NCBI RefSeq assembly: GCF_024519455.1
Contig: NZ_JALJRY010000002.1
Coordinates: 455,966-519,965 of the forward strand
Reading direction: 5' to 3'
DNA: 64,000 nt
Source: Streptomyces sp. STR69
GTDB taxonomy: Bacteria > Actinomycetota > Actinomycetes > Streptomycetales > Streptomycetaceae
Program-made: the position numbers and the translations under genes
Notes under the pieces: generated by a model
Seen by the model: only the letters and a program-made list of their open reading frames with translations
Databases searched by the model: none
What the model was told of the DNA's origin: nothing
Part shown: in pieces, positions 43,110 to 51,405 of the stretch
Position numbering within the stretch: the stretch's first letter is position 1
Layout of the letters: every line of letters begins with the position of its first letter

Positions 43110-44021
43110 ATGGCGATCTACCTCACCAAGGAGAGCAAGGTCCTCGTCCAGGGCATGACCGGCGGCGAGGGCATGAAGCACACCCGCAGGATGCTCGCCG
43201 CCGGCACGAACATCGTCGGCGGCGTCAACCCGCGCAAGGCCGGCCGCACCGTCGACTTCGACGACCGTGGCGTCCCCGTCTTCGGGTCGGTCGCCGACGG
43301 TATGCGATCGACGGGAGCCGATGTCACCGTCGTGTTCGTGCCGCCCGCCTTCGCCAAGGCCGCCGTGACCGAGGCCGCCGACGCGGGCATCGGCCTCGCC
43401 GTCGTCATCACCGAGGGCATCCCCGTCCGCGACTCGGTCGCCTTCACGGCCTACGCCAGGTCGAAGGGCACCCGGATCATCGGCCCCAACTGCCCCGGCC
43501 TGATCACCCCCGGGCAGGCCAACGCGGGCATCATCCCCGCCGACATCACCAAGCCGGGCCGAATCGGCCTGGTCTCCAAGTCCGGCACGCTCACCTACCA
43601 ACTCATGTACGAACTGCGGGACATCGGCTTCTCGACCTGCGTCGGTATCGGCGGAGACCCCGTTGTCGGCACGAGCCACATCGACTGCCTCGCCGCGTTC
43701 CAGGAGGACCCCGACACCGAACTCGTCGTGCTCATCGGGGAGATCGGCGGCGACGCGGAGGAGCGAGCGGCTGCATACATCCGCGACCACGTCACCAAAC
43801 CCGTCGTCGGCTACATCGCCGGCTTCACCGCGCCCGAGGGCAGGACGATGGGCCACGCCGGCGCCATCGTGTCCGGCTCCTCCGGTACGGCGGCGGCGAA
43901 GAAGGAGGCGTTGGAGGCCGTAGGAGTCAGGGTCGGGCGTACGCCGACGGAGACCGCACTGCTGGTGCTGGACCGCCTGGAGGGGGTGCGGGAGGCGGCG
44001 CGTGATGTCACTCATAGTTGA
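43110..44021 (+). CDS. sucD: Succinyl-CoA synthetase alpha subunit-like CoA ligase
   Basis: The 303-residue alpha partner of the preceding gene. It has an N-terminal CoA-binding Rossmann domain ([15 protein letters not shown]), [23 protein letters not shown] and the phosphorylated histidine in [11 protein letters not shown]. The ATG at 43110 is 12 bases after the sucC-like stop with GAGGAG as ribosome binding site, so the subunits are translated together. Like its partner it probably serves the oxalate locus. The gene ends just before a region with three palindromes controlling the aldehyde dehydrogenase gene. Confidence 0.92.
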   Translation: MAIYLTKESKVLVQGMTGGEGMKHTRRMLAAGTNIVGGVNPRKAGRTVDFDDRGVPVFGSVADGMRSTGADVTVVFVPPAFAKAAVTEAADAGIGLAVVITEGIPVRDSVAFTAYARSKGTRIIGPNCPGLITPGQANAGIIPADITKPGRIGLVSKSGTLTYQLMYELRDIGFSTCVGIGGDPVVGTSHIDCLAAFQEDPDTELVVLIGEIGGDAEERAAAYIRDHVTKPVVGYIAGFTAPEGRTMGHAGAIVSGSSGTAAAKKEALEAVGVRVGRTPTETALLVLDRLEGVREAARDVTHS

Positions 44022-44055
44022 TGTGACGTCACTGTTGCGCTCCTTGGAGCGCAAC
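44002..44055. promoter_or_regulatory. Palindrome cluster upstream of the aldehyde dehydrogenase gene
   Basis: Two 10-bp palindromic sites GTGATGTCAC (44002-44011) and GTGACGTCAC (44023-44032) are 21 bases apart. They are followed directly by a 22-base inverted repeat (44034-44055) with perfect 10-base arms GTTGCGCTCC/GGAGCGCAAC. GTTGCG...CGCAAC arms resemble IclR-family operators. The first site overlaps the end of the sucD-like gene. Confidence 0.55.
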
Positions 44056-44123
44056 TAGCTTCATCTGTACGACAGTTCCTGCCTCACCCCGCCCCGACTG
44101 TGCACCGAGAGCGGAGCAGAAGC

Positions 44124-45704
44124 ATGGCATCAACCCTCACCCCCACGTCCACCCTCGCCCCTACCCATCGCCCCCCGACCCTCAAGGCGGGCACGTCCTG
44201 GAGCGACGCGTGGCGGCGTTGTCTCGCCGTCGCGCCCGAGGCTTTCCAGGACGACCGTGTCCTCAACCTCTGGAACGCCGCCTGGCAGCGGGACGGCCGC
44301 ACCCTGCCCGCCACCACCCCCGTCGACGGCAGCCCCATCGCCGGACCGCCGCGTCTGGACCGGTCCACCGCCCACCAGGCCGTCCGCGCCTCCCTCGACC
44401 AGCACCGGGCCTGGCGGCACGTCCCGCTCGACGAACGGCGCGCCCGCGTCGCCGCCGCGCTGGACGCCCTCACCGAGCACCGCGAACTCCTCGCGCTCCT
44501 GCTGGTCTGGGAGATCGGCAAGCCCTGGCGGCTCGCGCAGGCCGACGTGGACCGGTCCATCGACGGTGTGCGCTGGTACGTCGACGGCATCGAACCGATG
44601 CTCACCGGCCGCACCCCGCTGGACGGCCCGGTGTCGAACATCGCGAGCTGGAACTACCCGATGAGCGTGCTCGTCCACGCCATGCTCGTACAGGCGCTGG
44701 CGGGCAACGCGGTCATCGCCAAGACCCCGACCGACGGCGGCGTCGCCTGCCTCACCCTGGCCTGCGCGCTCGCCGCACGCGAAGGCATCCCCGTCACCCT
44801 CGTCAGCGGCAGCGGAGGCGAACTGTCCGAGGCGCTGGTCCGGGCGCCCGAGATCGGCTGCGTCTCCTTCGTCGGCGGGCGCGACACCGGGGCGGCGGTG
44901 GCCACGGCCGTCGCCGACCTCGGCAAACGGCACGTCCTGGAGCAGGAAGGACTCAACACCTGGGGCATCTGGAACCACACGGACTGGGACACCCTCACCG
45001 CCGTCATCCCCAAGCTCTTCGACTACGGCAAACAGCGCTGCACCGCCTATCCGCGCTTCGTCGTCCAACGCGAGCTGTTCGACGAGTTCCTCACCGCCTA
45101 CCTCCCCGCGGTCCGAACTCTGCGCGTCGGCCACCCTCTTGCCGTCCAGCACGCCGAAGACCCCTACCCGGAACTGGACTTCGGCCCGGTGATCAACGCG
45201 GCCAAGGCCAAGGAACTCCACGACCAGGTGGCCGAGGCGATCGACCGCGGCGCCGTACCGCTGCACCGCGGCAGGCTGTCCGAGGCCAACTTCCTGCCGG
45301 GCCAGGACACTTCGGCGTACGTCCGCCCCGTCACCCTCCTCAACCCGCCGCCATCGTCCCCGCTGCACCACGCGGAGCCGTTCGGCCCGGTCGACACCAT
45401 CGTCCTGGTCGACACGGAGGCGGAGCTGCTGGCCGCGATGAACGCGTCCAACGGTGCGCTGGTCGCCACCCTGTCCACCGACGACCGGGCGACCTACGAC
45501 CGACTGGCCCCGCAGATCCGGGCGTTCAAGGTCGGACACGGCAAGCCGCGTTCCCGCGGTGACCGCGACGAGCTGTTCGGCGGATTCGGCGCCTCCTGGC
45601 GCGGCGCGTTCGTCGGCGGCGAACTCCTCGTCCGGGCGGTGACGCACGGACCGGTGGGGGAGCGGCTGCCGGGCAACTTCCCGGAGTACCAGCTCATGCC
45701 GTGA
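44124..45704 (+). CDS. Aldehyde dehydrogenase family protein
   Basis: A 526-residue NAD(P)-dependent aldehyde dehydrogenase-type protein. Recognisable are the substrate-pocket segment ASWNYPMSVLVHAMLVQALAGNAVIAKTP, the general-base glutamate in VLEQEGLNTWG and the catalytic cysteine in FDYGKQRCTAYPRF. The motifs are atypical for textbook ALDHs, so the sub-family is uncertain. At the edge of the oxalate locus it might oxidise glyoxylate to oxalate or another short aldehyde; this is inference. ATG 44124 with GGAGCAGAAG is preferred to the upstream frame. It has its own palindrome-rich promoter. Confidence 0.85.
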   Translation: MASTLTPTSTLAPTHRPPTLKAGTSWSDAWRRCLAVAPEAFQDDRVLNLWNAAWQRDGRTLPATTPVDGSPIAGPPRLDRSTAHQAVRASLDQHRAWRHVPLDERRARVAAALDALTEHRELLALLLVWEIGKPWRLAQADVDRSIDGVRWYVDGIEPMLTGRTPLDGPVSNIASWNYPMSVLVHAMLVQALAGNAVIAKTPTDGGVACLTLACALAAREGIPVTLVSGSGGELSEALVRAPEIGCVSFVGGRDTGAAVATAVADLGKRHVLEQEGLNTWGIWNHTDWDTLTAVIPKLFDYGKQRCTAYPRFVVQRELFDEFLTAYLPAVRTLRVGHPLAVQHAEDPYPELDFGPVINAAKAKELHDQVAEAIDRGAVPLHRGRLSEANFLPGQDTSAYVRPVTLLNPPPSSPLHHAEPFGPVDTIVLVDTEAELLAAMNASNGALVATLSTDDRATYDRLAPQIRAFKVGHGKPRSRGDRDELFGGFGASWRGAFVGGELLVRAVTHGPVGERLPGNFPEYQLMP

Positions 45705-45719
45705 CCGGCCGCCGTCGGC

Positions 45720-46016
45720 TCACGCGGTGATCCGCGGTCGGGCGGCACTCGGGTCCGTCGAGTGCCGCCCGGCGATGATCTCGTCGGCCGGCCAGCGGGC
45801 CACGCCCCGCGGATACGGGCGCGGCAGGTTCAGCACGATGCGGTTCATCCCGGCGCCGACGAGCCGGCCGACCGTCTCCTTGGTCGCGGCCGGCTCGTCG
45901 TACGACACCAGGACCTGCACCGAACGCGTGATCCCGGCCGGGTCGCGGCCCAGCTCGGCGCAGTGCGCGTCGAGGACGCGGGCGCGCTCGGTGACGTACT
46001 CGACGGTGTTGTGCGG
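45720..46016 (-). pseudogene. C-terminal remnant of an LLM class F420-dependent oxidoreductase
   Basis: In the frame ending at 45720 the minus strand encodes PHNTVEYVTERARVLDAHCAELGRDPAGITRS...VLNLPRPYPRGVARWPADEI, the C-terminal third of a luciferase-like F420 oxidoreductase. It is cut off at its 5' side around 46014, where the sequence changes abruptly into a MarR-type coding frame on the other strand. There is no start codon in a sensible context; a GTG at 45920 only gives a 66-residue fragment. A hairpin at 45739-45771 overlaps its end. Confidence 0.75.
45739..45771. terminator. Hairpin after the aldehyde dehydrogenase gene
   Basis: A perfect 13-bp stem (CGGGCGGCACTCG at 45739-45751 with 45759-45771) lies 35 bases beyond the aldehyde dehydrogenase stop, overlapping the end of the decayed LLM gene. 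Confidence 0.65.
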
Positions 46017-46435
46017 CGGAGGACCACGGTCTGGTGGTGCGACGGCGCAGCCAGCAGGACCGCCGCAAGAACATCGTCGAACTGACGTCCGAGTGGCAGG
46101 GCTGCCTGCGCCGGGCGGAGAAGGCCCGTCGAGCGGCGGAACGGCGATTTCTGGCCCCGCTGGACGAGGCGGGGGCGGCCTCGCGCGTGCGGGCGCTGCA
46201 GACCCTGGTGCTTGACGGGCGAGTGCCGGATCCGGCGCGTGTCCGTAGCGGTTCGTTCACCCGTCGTGGTGGAGTCCCCGCAGGTGGCAGGCCTCGTGCG
46301 GCTGGTTCCGCGGGGGCGGATATGCAGGTGAAAGGCACTGCGAAAGCTTGGTATTGTTGTCCATGTCGCCGCGGGGAACACCCCCGGCCAGGCGGCAGAC
46401 ACCTCGTCCGGGTGGCGGAATGGCAGACGCGCTAG
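46016..46435 (+). pseudogene. C-terminal remnant of a MarR family regulator
   Basis: The plus strand from about 46016 reads EDHGLVVRRRSQQDRRKNIVELTSEW, the wing and last helices of a MarR protein, without the N-terminal half or recognition helix. Family similarity fades after about 46250, and the frame then runs on to a stop inside the tRNA gene. The GTG at 46034 opens this frame but cannot give a working regulator. It abuts the LLM remnant head to head, so one deletion probably removed both 5' ends and the promoter between them. Confidence 0.7.
46352..46357 (+). promoter_or_regulatory. Candidate -10 box for tRNA-Leu
   Basis: TATTGT at 46352-46357 lies about 50 bases upstream of the mature tRNA and within the only AT-richer patch; the matching -35 (TGAAAG at 46329-46334) is weak. 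Confidence 0.3.
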
Positions 46436-46493
46436 CTTGAGGTGCTAGTGCCCTTTATCGGGCGTGGGGGTTCAAGTCCCCCCTCGGACACCA
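46406..46493 (+). tRNA. tRNA-Leu (anticodon GAG)
   Basis: The 88-base sequence folds as a class II tRNA. The acceptor arm GTCCGGG pairs with CTCGGAC, the anticodon stem CTAGC/GCTAG encloses loop TTGAGGT with anticodon GAG at 46439-46441, and there is a long variable arm. The T-arm reads GGGGGTTCAAGTCCCCC. CCA is encoded (46491-46493). It reads CUC and CUU leucine codons. Confidence 0.95.
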
Positions 46494-46499
46494 GCTGAG

Positions 46500-46524
46500 A
46501 CCCCACTTCACGTGGGGTTTTCTG
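46500..46524 (+). terminator. Intrinsic terminator after tRNA-Leu
   Basis: ACCCCAC (46500-46506) pairs with GTGGGGT (46512-46518) around a 5-base loop, followed by a T-run (TTTTCT). It is a canonical rho-independent terminator. Confidence 0.85.
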
Positions 46525-46668
46525 CTTGCCAGGGCCGTCGTGCGGTTGGCCCGAAGATGACATCTCACCTACCGGGCAGGCCCCGGCGAGGTTTGAAGCG
46601 ATGTCGACGTATCCTTCTTGAGGTCTACGGCGTCAAATAGTGGGCGCCGAAAATGGAGGCAACACCCC

Positions 46669-47688
46669 GTGCTCATTGCTCAGCGTCCGTCCCTGACCGA
46701 AGAGGTCGTCGACGAGTTCCGTTCCCGGTTCGTGATCGAGCCGCTGGAGCCCGGCTTCGGCTACACCCTCGGCAACTCCCTCCGCCGTACGCTCCTCTCC
46801 TCGATCCCGGGTGCGGCGGTCACGTCCATCCGCATCGACGGCGTCCTGCACGAGTTCACCACCGTGCCGGGCGTCAAGGAGGACGTCACCGACCTGATCC
46901 TCAACATCAAGCAGCTCGTCGTCAGTAGCGAGCAGGACGAGCCCGTGGTGATGTACCTGCGCAAGCAGGGCCCCGGTCTGGTCACCGCCGCCGACATCGC
47001 GCCCCCGGCCGGTGTCGAGGTGCACAACCCCGACCTGGTCCTCGCCACGCTCAACGGCAAGGGCAAGCTGGAGATGGAGCTGACCGTCGAGCGCGGTCGC
47101 GGCTACGTCTCCGCCGTGCAGAACAAGCAGGTGGGCCAGGAGATCGGCCGTATCCCGGTCGACTCCATCTACAGCCCTGTGCTCAAGGTCACGTACAAGG
47201 TCGAGGCGACCCGTGTCGAGCAGCGCACCGACTTCGACAAGCTGATCGTCGACGTCGAGACCAAGCAGGCCATGCGTCCCCGTGACGCCATGGCGTCCGC
47301 CGGCAAGACTCTGGTGGAGCTGTTCGGTCTCGCCCGCGAGCTGAACATCGACGCCGAGGGCATCGACATGGGCCCGTCCCCGACGGACGCCGCCCTTGCC
47401 GCCGACCTCGCCCTGCCGATCGAGGAGCTCGAGCTCACGGTCCGCTCCTACAACTGCCTCAAGCGCGAGGGCGTCCACTCCGTGGGCGAACTGCTGGCGC
47501 GTTCCGAGGCCGACCTGATGGACATCCGCAACTTCGGTGCGAAGTCCATCGACGAGGTCAAGGCGAAGCTGGCCGGTCTGGGTCTGGGCCTGAAGGACAG
47601 CCCGCCCGGATTCGACCCGACCGCCGCGGTCGACACCTTCGCCACCAACGACGCGGACACGCGGTTCGTGGAGACCGAGCAGTACTAG
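46669..47688 (+). CDS. rpoA: DNA-directed RNA polymerase alpha subunit (solitary copy)
   Basis: A complete 339-residue alpha subunit. The N-terminal assembly domain ([34 protein letters not shown]) and the C-terminal promoter-contact domain are both intact; [18 protein letters not shown] and [14 protein letters not shown] keep the residues aligned with E. coli Arg265, Asn268 and Lys298. It starts at GTG 46669 with GGAGG upstream. In Streptomyces the housekeeping gene sits in a ribosomal-protein operon before rplQ, but here neither flank holds ribosomal genes. The C-terminal tail (residues about 305-339) is where I would expect divergence from the housekeeping copy. This is probably a second alpha-subunit gene. 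Confidence 0.95.
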   Translation: MLIAQRPSLTEEVVDEFRSRFVIEPLEPGFGYTLGNSLRRTLLSSIPGAAVTSIRIDGVLHEFTTVPGVKEDVTDLILNIKQLVVSSEQDEPVVMYLRKQGPGLVTAADIAPPAGVEVHNPDLVLATLNGKGKLEMELTVERGRGYVSAVQNKQVGQEIGRIPVDSIYSPVLKVTYKVEATRVEQRTDFDKLIVDVETKQAMRPRDAMASAGKTLVELFGLARELNIDAEGIDMGPSPTDAALAADLALPIEELELTVRSYNCLKREGVHSVGELLARSEADLMDIRNFGAKSIDEVKAKLAGLGLGLKDSPPGFDPTAAVDTFATNDADTRFVETEQY

Positions 47689-47709
47689 AACGCAGTAAGA
47701 GGTAAGTCC

Positions 47710-47747
47710 CGGCGCCCCGGTCGAGCAGCAGCCCGACCGGGGCGCCG
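47710..47747 (+). terminator. Hairpin terminator after rpoA
   Basis: A perfect 14-bp stem (CGGCGCCCCGGTCG at 47710-47723 with 47734-47747) and a 10-base loop follow the rpoA stop by about 20 bases, so rpoA is expressed as a single-gene unit here. Confidence 0.8.
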
Positions 47748-47851
47748 TGCTGTGCCGGGCCCCAAGGCGTACATCCCGAGGCTGACAGGTCGTCCGGAAA
47801 TCCGCCAAGGGTGGGATGCCGCTTCGCCGTTCGCCCTGAAGGGTGGCGGGC

Positions 47852-50239
47852 ATGCGTGAAACCGGAGAACTGACGAAGCGTCACAGACGTTTGTTATCAG
47901 GCAGGTCGGCCGTCCTCGGAGCCGTACTCTGCCTCACCTCGGCCACCATGGCCCTGCTGCCCGCCTCCGCGTCCGCCGCCACGACGGTCGCCGAGGGCGG
48001 GCACACGGTCCGCATCAGCCGGACCGAGTACGGCGTACCGCACATCCTGGCCCAGGACTTCGACGGGCTCGGCTACGGCTACGGTTACGCGTTCGCGCAG
48101 GACAACGTGTGCGAACTCGCCGACCAGGTAGCGACGTTGCGGGGTGAACGGTCCCGGTTCTTCGGGCCCGACGGAGACTCCGGTGCGGGCCCCAACCTCG
48201 CGAGCGACACCTACTACGGCGGACTGCTGCGCGCCGGGACGGTGCGCCAACTGCTCGACGAGAAGGCGCCGTTGGGACCGACGACGGAGCTGCGGCGGAT
48301 GGTCGAGGGATACGCCGCCGGGTACAACCGCTATCTGCGGGACACCGGAGTCGACCGGCTGCCGGACCCGCGCTGCAAGGGCAAGCCCTGGGTGCGGCCG
48401 ATCACCGCCCTCGACCTGTGGAATGTCGTCTACGACGTCAACAGGGTGACCGCGACAGTGCCGTTGGCCCCGGACATCGGCGACGCACAGCCGCCGACCG
48501 CCTCCGCTCCCTCGACGGCCACAACAACCGCCTCCCGGAACGGCCTCGTCGGTCTCGGCCTCGCCTCCGCCGACGTCGGCAGCAACGGCTGGGCGCTCGG
48601 CCGGGACGCCACCCGCACCGGCAACGCGATGGTGCTCGCCAACCCGCACCTGCCCTGGGCCGCCGGCAACTTCCGCTTCTACCAAGTGCAGTTGACGATC
48701 CCCGGCACTCTGGACGTGTCCGGCGCCGGCCTCTACGGCACCCCGCTGGTGGAGATCGGCCACAACCGCACCCTCGCCTGGACGCACACCGCGAGTGACG
48801 CCCAGCACGCCTCCTTCTACGCCCTCAAGCTCGTGCCCGGCGACCCGACCAGCTATCTGCTCGACGGCAAGGCCGTACCGATGGAGCGGCGTACGGTCCC
48901 GGTCACCGTACGGGGCGCGGACGGTGGACTGTCGACCGTCGAACGGACCCTGTACACCTCGCGGTTCGGCCCCGTCCTGTCGTCCGGCTGGACCACGACC
49001 ACCGCCTACGCGATCCGCGACGCCAACGCCGACAACCTGCGCTCCATGAACACCTGGCTGGCCATGGGGAAGGCGCGGACCCTCGGTCAACTGCGCGCCG
49101 CCCAGGACACCTACCAGGGCGTCCCCTGGACCTACACCCTCGCGGCCGACACCAGTGGCCGCACGTACTTCACCGACTCCTCGGCCGTACCGCACCTCAC
49201 CGACGAGCAACTGAAGCGCTGCACCGTCGCGGCAGACCAAGGGCCCAACGCCCTGGACGGTTCGGCGTCGGCCTGCGCCTGGGGCAGTGACCCCGACGCG
49301 CTCGTGCCCGGCCTCTACGGCCCCTCCCACCAGCCGAAGTCGGTCCGTACCGACTATGTCGCCAACTCCAACAACGGCCCCCAGTACGTCAATCCGGAGG
49401 CGCCGATCACCGGCCTCCCGGGCGTGTACGACACCGATCCCCATCTCGACGGGCGGGCCCAGCTGGGACTGGGCATGATCGCCCAACGCCGGGACGGAAC
49501 GGACGGGTTGGGCGCTCCGGGCTTCACCGAGACCACCCTCGGCGCGTCGATGTTCGGCAACCGTGTCCTGTCGGCGGAGAGGGGCCGCGACGACATCGTC
49601 GCCATGTGCCGCGCCCACCCGAGCCTGACGGCCACGGACGGCTCACCGGTCGACGTGACGCAGGCATGTGCGGTCCTCGCCCGCTGGGACACCCGCGCCG
49701 ACATCACCAGCCGGGGCATCGTGCTCTGGAGCACGTTCTACAACCGCCTCCTCGACGGCGGTCCGCCCGACACCTGGCGCCGCGTTCCCTACGACCCCGC
49801 CCAACCCCTCACCACACCAAGGGGGTTCAACGGCGACGACCCGCGCGTCCGGCGCGCCCTGGCCGACGCCGTCCAGGAGTTCGCCGCCCGTGACCTCCCG
49901 GTCGACGTCGAACTCGGCGCCGTACAGAAGTGGGCCGGGATCCCGCTGCCCGGCTGTGACGTGGGCTGTTTCGACGTCGTGGAGGCGGGGCCCGACTCGG
50001 GCACCGGCACCCCGACCGCCGGCGCGTTCGGCAGCAGCTTCCTGATGACCGTCGAACTGACCCCCGACGGGCCCCGCGCCCACACCCTCCTGACCTACGG
50101 AGAGTCCGCGAACCCCACGTCACCCCACTTCTCGGACCAGACCCGCCTGTTCTCGCGCAAGCAGTGGGTCACCGAGCGATTCACCGAGGCGGAGATCGCG
50201 GGCGCCCCTGGCCTGGAGGTGACGACTCTGCGCAGGTGA
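47852..50239 (+). CDS. Secreted penicillin acylase-family Ntn hydrolase (aculeacin A acylase-like)
   Basis: The 795-residue precursor has a Sec signal peptide (to about residue 42) and the two-chain layout of Ntn acylases. The alpha region (YGVPHILAQDFDGLGYGYGYAFAQDN) is followed by a spacer ending at the autoproteolysis site, where Ser of GSNGWALG becomes the beta-chain N-terminal nucleophile, then GNAMVLANPHLPW. The closest known group includes aculeacin A acylase and acyl-homoserine lactone acylases of actinomycetes. Possible roles are cleaving lipopeptides or quenching quorum signals. ATG 47852 fits AAGGG spacing better than GTG 47843. Confidence 0.92.
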   Translation: MRETGELTKRHRRLLSGRSAVLGAVLCLTSATMALLPASASAATTVAEGGHTVRISRTEYGVPHILAQDFDGLGYGYGYAFAQDNVCELADQVATLRGERSRFFGPDGDSGAGPNLASDTYYGGLLRAGTVRQLLDEKAPLGPTTELRRMVEGYAAGYNRYLRDTGVDRLPDPRCKGKPWVRPITALDLWNVVYDVNRVTATVPLAPDIGDAQPPTASAPSTATTTASRNGLVGLGLASADVGSNGWALGRDATRTGNAMVLANPHLPWAAGNFRFYQVQLTIPGTLDVSGAGLYGTPLVEIGHNRTLAWTHTASDAQHASFYALKLVPGDPTSYLLDGKAVPMERRTVPVTVRGADGGLSTVERTLYTSRFGPVLSSGWTTTTAYAIRDANADNLRSMNTWLAMGKARTLGQLRAAQDTYQGVPWTYTLAADTSGRTYFTDSSAVPHLTDEQLKRCTVAADQGPNALDGSASACAWGSDPDALVPGLYGPSHQPKSVRTDYVANSNNGPQYVNPEAPITGLPGVYDTDPHLDGRAQLGLGMIAQRRDGTDGLGAPGFTETTLGASMFGNRVLSAERGRDDIVAMCRAHPSLTATDGSPVDVTQACAVLARWDTRADITSRGIVLWSTFYNRLLDGGPPDTWRRVPYDPAQPLTTPRGFNGDDPRVRRALADAVQEFAARDLPVDVELGAVQKWAGIPLPGCDVGCFDVVEAGPDSGTGTPTAGAFGSSFLMTVELTPDGPRAHTLLTYGESANPTSPHFSDQTRLFSRKQWVTERFTEAEIAGAPGLEVTTLRR

Positions 50240-50294
50240 CGCGGGCCGACGCAGCGCGGGCCGGTCGCAACCCGGCCGCCCGGACGCGGGGTTG

Positions 50295-50310
50295 ACTGGT
50301 CTATACCCTT
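50295..50310 (+). promoter_or_regulatory. DasR-like responsive element, site 1
   Basis: ACTGGTCTATACCCTT matches the first ten bases or so of the DasR dre consensus ACTGGTCTAGACCACT with two to four differences. It lies about 170 bases upstream of the GH19 chitinase start. TTGACT overlaps it and could be a -35 box. Confidence 0.55.
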
Positions 50311-50311
50311 G

Positions 50312-50327
50312 ACTGGTACAGACCAAT
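50312..50327 (+). promoter_or_regulatory. DasR-like responsive element, site 2
   Basis: ACTGGTACAGACCAAT retains both half-sites (ACTGGT and AGACCA) of the dre consensus. It is one base after site 1, giving two sites 17 bases apart, an arrangement that recalls the repeated sequences in Streptomyces chitinase promoters. Confidence 0.6.
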
Positions 50328-50468
50328 GCGGTTCAGTGAGTGGCGTCATCCCCCACCACGGCCGCCCCCCCCACGTCGTGACCGGTCCGACCGGCCCGTG
50401 CGCACAAGGCTCCGCTTCGCCCTGCCCTTGGCGGGGTACGGCCGTGCTCCACAGAGGAGTTGAACCCT

Positions 50469-51359
50469 GTGTCGAGACGCCGCATCGCCGCAGTACTGAC
50501 CGCACTCGTCCTCGGTAGCCTTACGCCCGTGGTCCTCCCCGCCGCCGGCGCGTCCGCCGCGTCCTGTTCCAGCTATCCCAACTGGGTGGCCGGCCAGTCG
50601 TACGTGACCGGCAACATCGTCCGCTACACCGACGGCAAGGCGTACATCGCCGAGCACGACAACCCGGGCTACGACCCGGTCATCAGCACCTGGTTCTGGG
50701 AGCCGTACGCCTGCGACGGCGGCTCGACCACGCCCGTCGGCACCTTCGTCGTCAGCGAGGCGCAGTTCAACCAGATGTTCCCGAGCCGGAACTCGTTCTA
50801 CTCCTACAGCGGCCTCACCGCCGCCCTCAGCGCCTACCCGGGCTTCGCCAACACCGGCAGCGACACCACGAAGAAGCAAGAAGCCGCCGCCTTCCTCGCC
50901 AACGTCAGCCACGAGACGGGCGGGTTGGTGTACATCGTCGAGCAGAACACCGCCAACTACCCGACGTACTGCAACTGGAACGAGCCCTACGGCTGCCCGG
51001 CCGGTCGGTCCGCCTACTACGGGCGCGGCCCGCTGCAGCTCAGCTGGAACTTCAACTACAAGGCCGCCGGGGACGCGTTGGGCATCGATCTGCTCAACAA
51101 CCCCTGGCTGGTGCAGAACGACTCGGCCGTGGCCTGGAAGACCGCGCTCTGGTACTGGAACACCCAGAGCGGACCCGGCTCCATGACCCCGCACAACGCG
51201 ATCGTCAACGGCGCCGGTTTCGGCCAGACCATCCGCAGCATCAACGGCTCGGTGGAGTGCGACGGCAAGAGCCCCGCCCAGGTGCAGAGCCGTGTCGACG
51301 CCTATCAGCGGTTCACGTCGATCCTCGGGACCGGCACGGGAGCCAACCTCTACTGCTGA
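50469..51359 (+). CDS. Secreted GH19 chitinase with N-terminal chitin-binding domain
   Basis: The 296-residue enzyme has a signal peptide (RRRIAAVLTALVLGSLTP, cleavage near ASAAS), a CBM5/12-type chitin-binding domain (SSYPNWVAGQSYVTGNIVRY...STWFWEPYAC, residues about 33-82) and a GH19 catalytic domain. The catalytic glutamate is in FLANVSHETGG, and the substrate-cleft block YYGRGPLQLSWNFNY is present. It hydrolyses chitin with inversion. GTG 50469 is chosen because GAGGAG (50454-50459) is spaced correctly; a TTG at 50460 is too close. DasR-like sites upstream indicate control by N-acetylglucosamine metabolism. Confidence 0.93.
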   Translation: MSRRRIAAVLTALVLGSLTPVVLPAAGASAASCSSYPNWVAGQSYVTGNIVRYTDGKAYIAEHDNPGYDPVISTWFWEPYACDGGSTTPVGTFVVSEAQFNQMFPSRNSFYSYSGLTAALSAYPGFANTGSDTTKKQEAAAFLANVSHETGGLVYIVEQNTANYPTYCNWNEPYGCPAGRSAYYGRGPLQLSWNFNYKAAGDALGIDLLNNPWLVQNDSAVAWKTALWYWNTQSGPGSMTPHNAIVNGAGFGQTIRSINGSVECDGKSPAQVQSRVDAYQRFTSILGTGTGANLYC

Positions 51360-51370
51360 GCGTGCGGCAC

Positions 51371-51405
51371 GGGCACCGGCCGGACCGCACGTCCGGCCGG
51401 TGCCC
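51371..51405 (+). terminator. Hairpin terminator after the chitinase gene
   Basis: GGGCACCGGCCGGA (51371-51384) pairs perfectly with 51392-51405 around a 7-base loop, 12 bases beyond the chitinase stop. Confidence 0.75.

Noticed and set aside
46034..46435. Intact small MarR-like gene
   Set aside because: It lacks the DNA-recognition half and its frame ends in the tRNA; better explained as a truncated remnant.
46406..46493. tRNA-Leu as attachment site of an integrated element
   Set aside because: No integrase, excisionase or repeated tRNA 3' end is visible on either side within the window.
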